Source: an uncultured Thalassotalea sp.
GTDB taxonomy: Bacteria > Pseudomonadota > Gammaproteobacteria > Enterobacterales > Alteromonadaceae
NCBI GenBank assembly: GCA_947502355.1
Contig: CANMZP010000025.1
Span: 1 to 63,286 of the forward strand
Length of the DNA: 63,286 bases
Direction of reading: 5' to 3'
Position numbers and translations under genes: made by a program. Under the pieces are notes generated by a model that ran no database searches, was not told the DNA's origin, and worked only from the letters and a program-made list of their open reading frames with translations. This document shows, in pieces, positions 35,588 through 43,647 of the stretch (within the stretch, counting starts at the first letter, position 1; each line of letters starts with the position of its first letter).

Positions 35588-37099
35588 CTATTTATCGCTT
35601 AAAACACGTGCCGCCTTGAATCGGTCCAAAGCTCGCGCTCTGGCGGCTTTATGATCTACGATTGCTAAGCAGTACTGACACGGTTTCTGCTCTCGATCAG
35701 CCTTTGCAGGAAAATGGATTTCCTTAGTCTTAACCTTGGCTAACTCTGGTATATATGTACGAATAAAAGCCCCTGATGGATCAAATCGTTTGCTCTGATT
35801 AATTGGATTAAATATGCGAAAATACGGCTGCGCATCACAACCGGTACTGGCAGCCCATTGCCAACCACCATTGTTGGAGGCCAAATCGCCATCGATTAGG
35901 TGCTGCATAAAAAATTGCTCACCCCAACGCCAATCAATAAGCAGGTGTTTGGTTAAAAAACTGGCGGTTATCATTCTTAGGCGATTGTGCATCCATCCGG
36001 TTTGCACTAGTTGTCGCATTGCAGCATCCACAATAGGGTATCCTGTTTTTCCCTGGCACCAAGCCTCAAATTGGGCCAAATCATTTACCCAATTTAACCT
36101 ATTATAGGTTTCATTATAGTTATAATGCCTACAAAGGTTAGGAAAGTGAAACAATAAATTTCGATAAAACTCTCGCCAAATCAATTCATTAAGCCAAATG
36201 GATGGCTGCTGTGGTGAACCCTGTAAGATATCTGGGAAAGTGAGCATTAAGCGTTTGAGCAGGTACTTGGGGCTAATGGCACCAATGGCCAGATAAGGGG
36301 ATATTTTCGAAGTACCCTCTTCTGACGGGATATCACGACGATCGCCGTATCGATGAATATCTTTACTTAAAAATCGACTTAAGGTGCTTTCAATGTATTG
36401 ATTGGCTAATGGCCAAGCAGATGAATCTTTCTGTTTATAATGCCAGTCATAGTCACAACCAGTTGATTGCTGAGCAAGGTTATCTTGGTTGCTTGTAGAT
36501 TGTTGGGTCCTCGCTAAGGCATTACTATTGCTATCATTTGCCAATTCAAAACCATGTTGGCGTAAATGAGTTAACAAGGCTTTCGAGAAAGGCGTAAAAA
36601 CCTTATAAGCCTGTCCTTGTTTATTTAATACTTCCCCTTTGGGGACAAACACATCCGCTTCAAATAAAGTGAACCTCAGATCATGCTTTGCGCCATGATC
36701 TTGCAATGTTTTATCACGAAGAACTTCATTTACCTCGAGCTCTTGATTGGCAAATATTTTGTTAATGTGGTGCTGTTGGCAAAACTGTTTTAAATAATCG
36801 ATTTGAGCGGCAAAGTCGTCTACCTGAACAACGACCAAGTCAATACCAAGTGCGGCTAACTGCTTTGCTAATAAACGCACATGCCTTTTTAAAAAATCAA
36901 CTTTAATTGGTGCCCAGTCATGCTGTTGCCATTGTTTAGGTGTGGCAATAAAAATCGCCTTACAAACACCATGCTGCATGGCCTGTTCCAAAGCGGGGTT
37001 ATCAATAATGCGAATATCATTGCGAAACCAAAGTAATGAATTGCCTGTTTGCTGTGGGTTATTCGCAGTTATTGAGTTTTCTTGCTCAGCTAGTTTCAT
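35588..37099 (-). CDS. phrB: Deoxyribodipyrimidine photolyase
   Basis: A 503-residue CPD photolyase-class flavoprotein that repairs UV dimers with blue light. SLLWFRNDIRIIDNPALEQA starts the antenna domain. The FAD domain contains WLNELIWREFYRNLLFHFP, CQGKTGYPIVDAAMRQLVQT, WMHNRLRMITASFLTKHLL and NNGGWQWAASTGCDAQPYFR. All core motifs are intact. GGGAATTTA precedes the ATG. The place in an ECF/ChrR cluster points to induction by singlet oxygen or light. Confidence 0.96.
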   Translation of the reverse strand: MKLAEQENSITANNPQQTGNSLLWFRNDIRIIDNPALEQAMQHGVCKAIFIATPKQWQQHDWAPIKVDFLKRHVRLLAKQLAALGIDLVVVQVDDFAAQIDYLKQFCQQHHINKIFANQELEVNEVLRDKTLQDHGAKHDLRFTLFEADVFVPKGEVLNKQGQAYKVFTPFSKALLTHLRQHGFELANDSNSNALARTQQSTSNQDNLAQQSTGCDYDWHYKQKDSSAWPLANQYIESTLSRFLSKDIHRYGDRRDIPSEEGTSKISPYLAIGAISPKYLLKRLMLTFPDILQGSPQQPSIWLNELIWREFYRNLLFHFPNLCRHYNYNETYNRLNWVNDLAQFEAWCQGKTGYPIVDAAMRQLVQTGWMHNRLRMITASFLTKHLLIDWRWGEQFFMQHLIDGDLASNNGGWQWAASTGCDAQPYFRIFNPINQSKRFDPSGAFIRTYIPELAKVKTKEIHFPAKADREQKPCQYCLAIVDHKAARARALDRFKAARVLSDK

Positions 37100-37127
37100 T
37101 AAATTCCCTTTCTCGAAGTCGCTTAAA

Positions 37128-37210
37128 GCTTACGCTATAAAAAAGCGTAAGCGTTAACGTTAAAAGCGTTAGTCTTAAAAGCGTTAGTCTTAAAAGACTT
37201 AGTCTTAAAA
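37128..37210. repeat. Hairpin and four 15-bp tandem repeats upstream of phrB
   Basis: Four copies of GCGTTAGTCTTAAAA-type units run 37151-37210 and overlap the last codons of ybgA. Next to them, 37128-37152 folds into an 8-bp stem (GCTTACGC / GCGTAAGC). The array fills the ybgA-phrB gap. No sigma-factor motif like the three ECF sites elsewhere is visible here, so phrB is probably read from the ybgA promoter. Confidence 0.8.
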
Positions 37211-38149
37211 GCTATAGCGCAATTTTAATTCCGCAGGGTGAGGGTTTAAATAAAACTGCTGCGCCAAATACTGTTTAGGAAACGCCATTAAATAATGCTT
37301 AATTAGGGTTAAAGGCGCAATTAATGGTAGTAACCCTCGACGATAGTCATGGATTTGCGCCATCAATTCCTGCTTTTCAGCCGCGCTTAAATGCTTCGAA
37401 AAATAACCTTGCATATGTTGTAACGTATTGGCGTGATTTTTTCGGGTCGCTTTACATTTCATTGCCGCCATTAAACCGGCAATATAGGTATCTGCTTGGA
37501 CTTGCAGTGGCATATCTGTATCGGCCAACAAGCGTCCTAACTGTTTATATGCGATTAAATTATGACTCATAAGGGTGTACTTATATTTCGCATGAAAGGT
37601 GGTTAATTTATGCTTGGTTAAACCCGATTCAATCAATTGTTGCCATGCTTGGTAAGTAAACACTCTGGCCACAAAGTTTTCCCTAATGACCGCGTCATTC
37701 AATCGACCATTTTCTTCACAAGGCAATAGCGGATTCGCCTCCATAATTTCCTTGGCAAATGCACCAATACCATCCGATGTCGAGCCTTTGCCATCAGCAC
37801 GGTACACTTTTACTCGCTCCATGCCACAACTGGGGCTTTTCGCGCAAAATATATACCCGCTTAAGTTTTTGGTTAATTGCGCCACTTTTTTACCGTAAGC
37901 AGACAAGGCTTCAGTCACATCGCCGGTGCCATCTGGACGCGATACTTTGATCATGTCACCGTCTCGAATTTGTCTAATCGTTGCTCTTGGCACGGGTAAA
38001 CCAATCGCCACTTCTGGGCAAAAAGATTTATATTCAACATAATCTGAAAACTCATTGACGCAAAAATGTGAGGTTTTAGAGCTGGAATCAAAACGAACTT
38101 TTTGACCCACTAAACATGCGCTGATACCAATTAATAATTTTTTAGCCAT
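37205..38149 (-). CDS. DUF523 and DUF1722 domain protein (YbgA-like)
   Basis: A protein of about 314 residues. The N-terminal DUF523 region has conserved cysteines (ISACLVGQKVRFD, FCPEVAIGLPVPRATI, FCAKSPSCGMERVKVY). The C-terminal DUF1722 region includes HAKYKYTLMSHN. In E. coli ybgA lies next to phr, and the same pairing with phrB is seen here. The function is not established. ATG 38149 is used because GAGGG lies just upstream. An in-frame GTG at 38164 is the alternative. Confidence 0.9.
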   Translation of the reverse strand: MAKKLLIGISACLVGQKVRFDSSSKTSHFCVNEFSDYVEYKSFCPEVAIGLPVPRATIRQIRDGDMIKVSRPDGTGDVTEALSAYGKKVAQLTKNLSGYIFCAKSPSCGMERVKVYRADGKGSTSDGIGAFAKEIMEANPLLPCEENGRLNDAVIRENFVARVFTYQAWQQLIESGLTKHKLTTFHAKYKYTLMSHNLIAYKQLGRLLADTDMPLQVQADTYIAGLMAAMKCKATRKNHANTLQHMQGYFSKHLSAAEKQELMAQIHDYRRGLLPLIAPLTLIKHYLMAFPKQYLAQQFYLNPHPAELKLRYSF

Positions 38150-38172
38150 TGTATTAACCCTCACTTTACCCT

Positions 38173-38204
38173 AATAAAAAGAGTCAATCGCAAACGATTG
38201 ACTC
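38173..38204 (-). terminator. Terminator-like hairpin between chrR and ybgA
   Basis: On the minus strand a 10-bp perfect stem (GAGTCAATCG / CGATTGACTC) with a 4-base loop is followed by TTTTTATT. It looks like the terminator of the rpoE-chrR transcript. It also lies immediately downstream of the promoter-like site at 38208-38237. Confidence 0.75.
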
Positions 38205-38207
38205 TTA

Positions 38208-38237
38208 TATAAACGGTGCTACGTGATATTGGGATCA
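38208..38237 (-). promoter_or_regulatory. ECF (RpoE/ChrR-type) promoter-like site before ybgA
   Basis: On the minus strand TGATCC (38232-38237), an 18-base spacer ending CACCG, then TTTATA (38208-38213). The -35 element and spacing are identical to the site in front of the sigma gene. The -10 element is less similar. Confidence 0.6.
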
Positions 38238-38272
38238 CAATTACTTGATTTTTTTCGCCTTGAAGCGTTTAT

Positions 38273-38944
38273 TTAGTAAAGCAACCCACCCACAGGGTTT
38301 AAAAGCTTGCTAAGCCCCTGAGTAAATTGAAGCTTATCGCTAACCACGGTTAGACATAAACAACCATTCTCGGTAACAGGATTATGGGTATGTTCGCCAT
38401 CAAGCCAAATAAAATCTCCAGGGTGGTATTCACCCATTTCATCTTTAAAATGACCGTCAAGCAACAGGGTCAATTCATAACCATTGTGAGTATGCTCTGG
38501 AATTTTTCCGCCGGGTTTTATTTGTAATAAGCTGGTGTGTACACCCCCTTCATTAAGGTCAACTCGGCTACGATTTAGTTTACCAATGCCAACCCAGTTG
38601 CTAAGCGCAACATTGCTTAACGCTCTTGGCAGTTGGTACTCAATCTCATCAACTTTAATTGATTTGGTTGGCGATTGAGTTACTTCGACAATGTCATTAT
38701 TGGCGGTAATGCTGTTAATCATGTCGTCAATATTGGGTAAAGCGATATCCGCATTTTCGATAAACTCAGAATCACTCATATCGAATTCAAAATGTTCGGC
38801 TTGCTCTTCTGTTAAGGCGTTTACTCGTTGCTTACAGTGTGGACAAAAGTCCAGGTGTATTGAGAGAGCGGCACTTAATGATGCTGGTAAGTCACCGCAC
38901 ACAAAAGCATTCAATAACTCTGATTTTGGGTGATGATTAATCAT
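38273..38944 (-). CDS. chrR: ChrR-type zinc anti-sigma factor
   Basis: A protein of about 223 residues. The N-terminal anti-sigma domain carries the zinc site HLDFCPHC (H30, C34, C37) plus an early His pair (H4, H5). The C-terminal cupin domain has PEHTHNGYELTLLLDG and DGEHTHNPV. In R. sphaeroides ChrR releases sigma RpoE on singlet oxygen. ATG 38944 is preceded by GGAG and overlaps the end of the sigma gene by eight bases, so the two are made in a fixed ratio. Confidence 0.93.
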   Translation of the reverse strand: MINHHPKSELLNAFVCGDLPASLSAALSIHLDFCPHCKQRVNALTEEQAEHFEFDMSDSEFIENADIALPNIDDMINSITANNDIVEVTQSPTKSIKVDEIEYQLPRALSNVALSNWVGIGKLNRSRVDLNEGGVHTSLLQIKPGGKIPEHTHNGYELTLLLDGHFKDEMGEYHPGDFIWLDGEHTHNPVTENGCLCLTVVSDKLQFTQGLSKLLNPVGGLLY

Positions 38945-39578
38945 TATGATCTCCAATTTTTAATTTCAATTTATTTAGCGCTAATCTCAATCTCGATTTC
39001 ACGGTACCAAGGGGTAAATTAAGGTGCTCAGCCAATTGTTCCTGAGACATTTCCATAAAATAGAACCCCTTTATTACCTGTTGTTGATTTGGTGGTAAAG
39101 ACTTAACGATTTCCGATAGGTGACTGTTTTGTAAATGATCTTCAAATTTATAGTCTTCTGTTTCTTCTGCTTCGACTAATGGCCATATATCATCACTGAG
39201 TTGATCTTCTCTTTTGCTGTTCATTTTTCTCAGCAAATCAAAGGTAACATTTCGCATGATGGTATAAACCCAAGTCGTAGGCGCACCTTTGGAGGCATCG
39301 TAAAGGTGGGCCTTACGCCACACGTTACTCATGGTTTCCTGTACCACTTCTGAAGCTTGTGCTTTTTCACTAAATTTATTTAATGATATGCGCAGAATTT
39401 TAGGTGCGAAGAACTTAAACAAGCAGGTAAACGCTTGCTTATCTCGTTTGCTGGCCACGGCGACTAACCAAAGCGCCAGCTCTTTGTGATTAATGGATTC
39501 AGACATCTTATTAGTAATAGTCGCAGAACGAGGTTCTTGCAATTTACCTTTGTTATCTGAGGAATGTAACTGATTCAT
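38937..39578 (-). CDS. rpoE: ECF RNA polymerase sigma factor (RpoE/ChrR group)
   Basis: A 213-residue sigma70-family protein with region 2 (FKFFAPKILRISLNKFSEKA, VVQETMSNVWRKAHLYD, WVYTIMRNVTFDLLRK) and region 4 (LPPNQQQVIKGFYFMEMSQ, HLNLPLGTVKSRLRLALNKL). Direct coupling to chrR identifies it as the ECF11-like singlet-oxygen sigma. The N-terminal about 25 residues are non-conserved, and ATG 39506 is an alternative start. It is likely autoregulated from the site at 39607-39636. Confidence 0.93.
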   Translation of the reverse strand: MNQLHSSDNKGKLQEPRSATITNKMSESINHKELALWLVAVASKRDKQAFTCLFKFFAPKILRISLNKFSEKAQASEVVQETMSNVWRKAHLYDASKGAPTTWVYTIMRNVTFDLLRKMNSKREDQLSDDIWPLVEAEETEDYKFEDHLQNSHLSEIVKSLPPNQQQVIKGFYFMEMSQEQLAEHLNLPLGTVKSRLRLALNKLKLKIGDHND

Positions 39579-39606
39579 TTTATTCCTTAATCTATGACCT
39601 TTGAAG

Positions 39607-39636
39607 TGTTTACGGTAGAGCTGAACTTATGGATCA
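39607..39636 (-). promoter_or_regulatory. ECF autoregulatory promoter of rpoE-chrR
   Basis: On the minus strand TGATCC (39631-39636), 18-base spacer ending TACCG, then TAAACA (39607-39612). Transcription would start about 20-25 bases before the ATG at 39578. This fits the known TGATCC/TAAG-like consensus of RpoE-ChrR sigma factors. Confidence 0.75.
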
Positions 39637-39693
39637 CTTTTTATTTTAATTATTTATTGGCAATTTTTTTGGGGTTATGTGTTTTCATAGTCT

Positions 39694-40004
39694 CTAGGGT
39701 CTGTTTATCTTTGGTGATGATTTTTGCAGCGAATTGTTTGGCAATGATATGAATTACATCCATGTAATTCACCCTGCGGGCTTGCGAGAAAAATCATTCC
39801 CGATGATTTTTTACAAGTCTTTTTCACTTTGGAATGCTTATTGCCTTTCACATTGAAAAAACGCAGTAGAATTGCCAAACAAACGGTGTCCGTAGGATTC
39901 ACATCAACAACGACAAAACATAATATTTATATTTTTAGCCAATAAGTAGAAATAACATTCAACTTAAGAACAAAAGGTATACAGCATAGGTCAACAGCCC
40001 CTAG
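39694..40004. mobile_element. 311-bp MITE, copy 1
   Basis: It starts CTAGGGTCTGTTTATCTTT and ends AGGTCAACAGCCCCTAG. The ends are imperfect inverted repeats and both show CTAG, a likely target duplication. It contains the palindrome GAATTACATCCATGTAATTC and a terminator-like hairpin (AAAAATCAT / ATGATTTTT). It is nearly identical to copy 2 at 54947-55257. The last CTAG provides the TAG stop of the minus-strand LON-domain gene. No real gene is inside. Confidence 0.9.
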
Positions 40005-40645
40005 TTAAATTTGGCTACCGCCTTCTCCGTTAACAACGTCATTAAAAATTCCATCGCATCAATAAAGGTATTTTGTTTACTAAAATAATCTTTGGTTGCC
40101 TGGTTTAACGGTAACAGCTCTAACCAACGAGCACAAACCCAACTAGGCTTAGCGTCAAAATAGTTGTAATAGCCACCATATAGATCGGCTTTCTTGCGAC
40201 AAATGCTTTCTAATGATTCTACCATTGGGGCCATTATGCTTAAATTGCCAGCAAGCATCCCCTTCGCATTAGTCACAGAGTGTTCTAACAAAAAATCATT
40301 GTCTATTGATGCTGATATTTCATCATCTGCCCAGTGGTCGAGAATATTAACGTTTGCCATGCTAACTTGTCCCGGTTGCTCAACAACCGATGATAACTCG
40401 ACTAGATGTTTGCAGCGAACATCCACCAATAAAAAGCCATCATCACCAGGATAAAAGTCGATTAACTCCATCCAACTCCCCCAATTGGACTCACGTTCTG
40501 CAATCGGCTGTGATTTGCAAATCACGAAGCCGTCGGTTTTATCAATATTTTTTATCATCAACACATACTTTTGTTCGAAGATCCTTAATCGGGTGATACC
40601 ACCGGGCAATAAAAACATCGATAACGGAAACAGTGGTAAATACAT
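40001..40645 (-). CDS. LON peptidase substrate-binding domain protein
   Basis: A protein of about 214 residues related to the N-terminal domain of Lon protease (YLPLFPLSMFLLPGGITRLRIF, FVICKSQP), without ATPase or protease domains. Such stand-alone proteins are common and poorly understood. ATG 40645 follows GAGAGGAATT; a start at 40693 would overlap upstream structure. The stop codon TAG lies in the CTAG at the edge of the MITE. If CTAG is the duplicated target, the protein end is native. Confidence 0.88.
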   Translation of the reverse strand: MYLPLFPLSMFLLPGGITRLRIFEQKYVLMIKNIDKTDGFVICKSQPIAERESNWGSWMELIDFYPGDDGFLLVDVRCKHLVELSSVVEQPGQVSMANVNILDHWADDEISASIDNDFLLEHSVTNAKGMLAGNLSIMAPMVESLESICRKKADLYGGYYNYFDAKPSWVCARWLELLPLNQATKDYFSKQNTFIDAMEFLMTLLTEKAVAKFN

Positions 40646-40686
40646 AATTCCTCTCTTTATAGGTATCGTAGGTATTGAGGAGAGTG

Positions 40687-40711
40687 AAGGCACTCAAAGT
40701 ATGAGTGCCTT
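40687..40711. terminator. Hairpin between the fasciclin and LON-domain genes
   Basis: A 10-bp perfect stem (AAGGCACTCA / TGAGTGCCTT) with an AAGTA loop, 26 bases after the fasciclin stop. No T-run follows, so it may be an RNA-stabilising 3' end rather than a full terminator. Confidence 0.5.
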
Positions 40712-40736
40712 GCTGAGGTGAGTGATCACTACCTCT

Positions 40737-43472
40737 TTACATTTCAGGTAAAGCGACATCGCCGACAACAACCGCATCAATAACATGGATTACGCCATTA
40801 GTCGTGTAGATATCTTTAAACGTAATGTTCGCACCACCAAACATTAGCATGTCCGTTTCACTGTCAATACTGATAGCAATTTGGGCACCTGAGGCCGTCA
40901 TGGCGTTACCACCATTTAGCGAATAGGCTGTTATAGAATCGACTGCCGCACCAGATACAACGTGCTGCAATAAAATATTAGATAGTACGTCGGGGTTGGC
41001 TAGTAACGACGCCAGAATATCAGCATCAATCATGTCGAATGCATCGTCCGTTGGCGCAAATACGGTAAAATTACCGCCTTCATCACCAAGGACTGCATCT
41101 AAATCTGTTGCTTTTAACAGACTCACTAAAGTATTAAAGCTACCCGCGGCAACAGCCGTCTCGACAATATTCATTGTTGGCATATCCATATCTTCAGGTG
41201 GTAAAAGAACCGCATCAATGACATGAATGATGCCGTTATCGGCCATAATATCGGTCATGGTCACGGTTACCGTGTTTACCAATAAGTTACTGCCGTCTAA
41301 AGACAAACCAACATCATCACCATTTACCATGGTTACGGTCATGCCTGCACTGGCAATCGCGGCCTCGGCATCTACAGAACCGGCAATCACATGATATGTC
41401 AGGATATCAGATAACTTATCTGTGTCTGCCAACAGGCCATTAATGGTATCCTCACCCAATAAGGCAAACGCATCATCGGTTGGTGCAAATACAGTGAACT
41501 CAGCATCCATGTCGTCTAACACAGCATCCAAACCGGTTGCTTGTAATGCCGCAACTAAAGTATTAAATGAACCAGCGCCTACGGCTACATCAACAATGCT
41601 TACAGGTGGTACAGGAAGGTCTAATTCACCCGTAACAACGGCATCAATTACGTGAATCACACCATTGGTTGTATAGATGTCTTTCATTACAATGTTGGCA
41701 TTGCCAAACATTAACATATCTGTGTCACTGTCGATGCTAATTGAAATTTCCGCACCTGAAGCCGTCATCGCTTTAGCACCATTAAGGGTATAGGCGGTTA
41801 CTGAGTCTACAGCAGCACCAGAAACGACATGTTGTAATAGAACCGCAGAAAGCGCATCCGTGTCATTTAATAATAACTGTAGTACTTCATCATCAATCAT
41901 TGCGAAAGCCGCATCTGTTGGCGCAAAAACGGTGAAGTCAGTATCGGCATCAGCTAAGACACCATCAAGACCAGCGGCTTGCAATGCGGTTACCAGAGTA
42001 TTAAATGAACCTTGTGCAACCGCCGTTTCAACAATGTTCATATCTGGCATGTCCATGTCTTCCGGTGGAATTAACACCGCATCAAGCACATGAATAACAC
42101 CATTGTCAGCCATAACGTCTGTAGCAGTAACATTTGAGGTGTTTACTAATAAGTTACTACCATCTAATGATAAACCAATGCTATCACCGTTTGCAGTGGT
42201 AACTAGGCTATCGGTAGATTGCGCAACACCAATAGCGGCATCCGATTTTACGGTTGCACCGCTAATAACATGATACAGAAGGATATCCGATAATTTGTCC
42301 GTATCATTTAGTAATGCATCAATAGTGTCTTGACCTAATTTCGCAAAAGCATCATCGGTTGGCGCAAAGACAGTAAACTCACCATCAAGGTCGGCTAATA
42401 CGGTATCAAGACCAGTTGCTTGTAGGGCGGCTGCAAGGGTATTGAAAGAACCTGCGCCAACAGCAACATCAACAATACTCATAGGCGGTGTAGGTAATTC
42501 AACATCGGCAATGACAACCGCATCGATTACGTGGATAACACCATTGGTGGTGTAAATATCTTTATCGCTGATTGGCGCCCCACCAAAAGATAGCATGTCT
42601 GTTTCACTGTTAATGCTAATTGGGATCATAGCACCTGATGCGGTTGTCGCAGCGGCGCCATTTAGAGAGTAAGCGGTAACCGAATCAACTGCCGCGCCCG
42701 AAACAACGTGCTGGAGTAAAATACTTGAAAGCACATCGGGGTTATCTAATAACAATTGAATGGTACTTGGGTCAATCATCGCAAACGCGTCATCAGTTGG
42801 TGCGAAAACCGTAAATTGGCTACCTTCATCGGCAAGTACCGCATCAAGACCGGTCGCTTGTAACACGCTAACCAACGTATTAAAAGAACCCGCTGATACT
42901 GCGGTATCAACAATATTCATGGTTGGCATGCTCATATCTTCAGGTGGAATTAACACGGCATCGATAACATGAATAATACCGTTATCCGTCATAATATCCG
43001 TAGTAATGACCGTTGCGGCGTTAACTAAGAGGTTATCACCATCTAGGGAAAGGCCTACGCTGTCCCCATTAACCATGGCAACCGTCATACCCGCACTGCC
43101 AACAGCAGCTTCAGCATTTACCGCACCAGCAATTACGTGGTAGGTAAGGATATCGCTTAGGGTATCCGGATCAGCTAGTAGTGCATCAATGGTGTCCTGG
43201 CCTAAGAGGGCAAATGCAGCATCGGTTGGCGCAAAAACGGTAAAGCTTGCATTAGGATCATCTAGGGTAGCATCTAACCCAGTTGCTTGTAATGCAGCAA
43301 CTAGTGTAGTGAAGCTGCCATTATCTACGGCAACATCAACAATGGTATTTGGTTCTGGATCGGGACTTGGCACTTGGGCAACGGAGCTTGAACTGCTGCC
43401 ACCGCTATCACCACAAGCAGTGACGAATGCAACAAGCATCATCGAACTTAGTAATTTATTGATCGGCTTCAT
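40737..43472 (-). CDS. Lipoprotein with six fasciclin (FAS1) domains
   Basis: A 911-residue protein with a lipoprotein signal (LVAFVTACGDSGG, lipidated Cys about 20), a Ser/Pro linker, then six FAS1 domains of about 145 residues. Each has the H1 motif (SFNTLVAALQATGLD...), FTVFAPTDDAFA, and the H2-like motif NGVIHVIDAV. Domains 1, 3 and 5 resemble one another, as do 2, 4 and 6, so the gene grew by copying a two-domain unit. FAS1 domains mediate adhesion. The protein is probably on the cell surface or facing the periplasm. A TGATCT-N18-TAATGA site precedes it, suggesting control by the nearby ECF sigma factor. Confidence 0.93.
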   Translation of the reverse strand: MKPINKLLSSMMLVAFVTACGDSGGSSSSSVAQVPSPDPEPNTIVDVAVDNGSFTTLVAALQATGLDATLDDPNASFTVFAPTDAAFALLGQDTIDALLADPDTLSDILTYHVIAGAVNAEAAVGSAGMTVAMVNGDSVGLSLDGDNLLVNAATVITTDIMTDNGIIHVIDAVLIPPEDMSMPTMNIVDTAVSAGSFNTLVSVLQATGLDAVLADEGSQFTVFAPTDDAFAMIDPSTIQLLLDNPDVLSSILLQHVVSGAAVDSVTAYSLNGAAATTASGAMIPISINSETDMLSFGGAPISDKDIYTTNGVIHVIDAVVIADVELPTPPMSIVDVAVGAGSFNTLAAALQATGLDTVLADLDGEFTVFAPTDDAFAKLGQDTIDALLNDTDKLSDILLYHVISGATVKSDAAIGVAQSTDSLVTTANGDSIGLSLDGSNLLVNTSNVTATDVMADNGVIHVLDAVLIPPEDMDMPDMNIVETAVAQGSFNTLVTALQAAGLDGVLADADTDFTVFAPTDAAFAMIDDEVLQLLLNDTDALSAVLLQHVVSGAAVDSVTAYTLNGAKAMTASGAEISISIDSDTDMLMFGNANIVMKDIYTTNGVIHVIDAVVTGELDLPVPPVSIVDVAVGAGSFNTLVAALQATGLDAVLDDMDAEFTVFAPTDDAFALLGEDTINGLLADTDKLSDILTYHVIAGSVDAEAAIASAGMTVTMVNGDDVGLSLDGSNLLVNTVTVTMTDIMADNGIIHVIDAVLLPPEDMDMPTMNIVETAVAAGSFNTLVSLLKATDLDAVLGDEGGNFTVFAPTDDAFDMIDADILASLLANPDVLSNILLQHVVSGAAVDSITAYSLNGGNAMTASGAQIAISIDSETDMLMFGGANITFKDIYTTNGVIHVIDAVVVGDVALPEM

Positions 43473-43506
43473 TTTGTTTTCCTCGTTGTATTATCATGAG
43501 CAAATA

Positions 43507-43536
43507 TCATTACGCGAGGAATAAAAAACCAGATCA
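43507..43536 (-). promoter_or_regulatory. ECF promoter-like site before the fasciclin gene
   Basis: On the minus strand TGATCT (43531-43536), an 18-base spacer ending CGCG, then TAATGA (43507-43512), with the ATG 35 bases further. Element order and spacing match the rpoE site, with one mismatch in the -35 element. Confidence 0.55.
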
Positions 43537-43583
43537 GTTATTTTTTTAAACGGCTGAAAATACTTGAATAAAAAAATGGCTTA

Positions 43584-43620
43584 AATAAAAAAACCGCCTA
43601 TTTATTCAATAGACGGTTTT
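43584..43620 (-). terminator. Rho-independent terminator of the PTS operon
   Basis: On the minus strand the stem AACCGTCTATT / AATAGGCGGTT (one G-U pair) is followed by TTTTT, 28 bases after the ptsG-like stop. Confidence 0.85.
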
Positions 43621-43647
43621 CAACTTTCTTATTAAAGAATCAGTAAC

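Noticed and set aside
39705-39902. 65-codon open frame on the minus strand inside the MITE
   Set aside because: It recurs with the repeat, has no ribosome-binding site, and copy 2 breaks or alters it. It is a by-product of the element.
40700-40731. TGATCA-N18-TCATAC before the LON-domain gene as a fourth ECF site
   Set aside because: The -35 is part of the palindrome GTGATCAC and the -10 does not fit; too weak to call.
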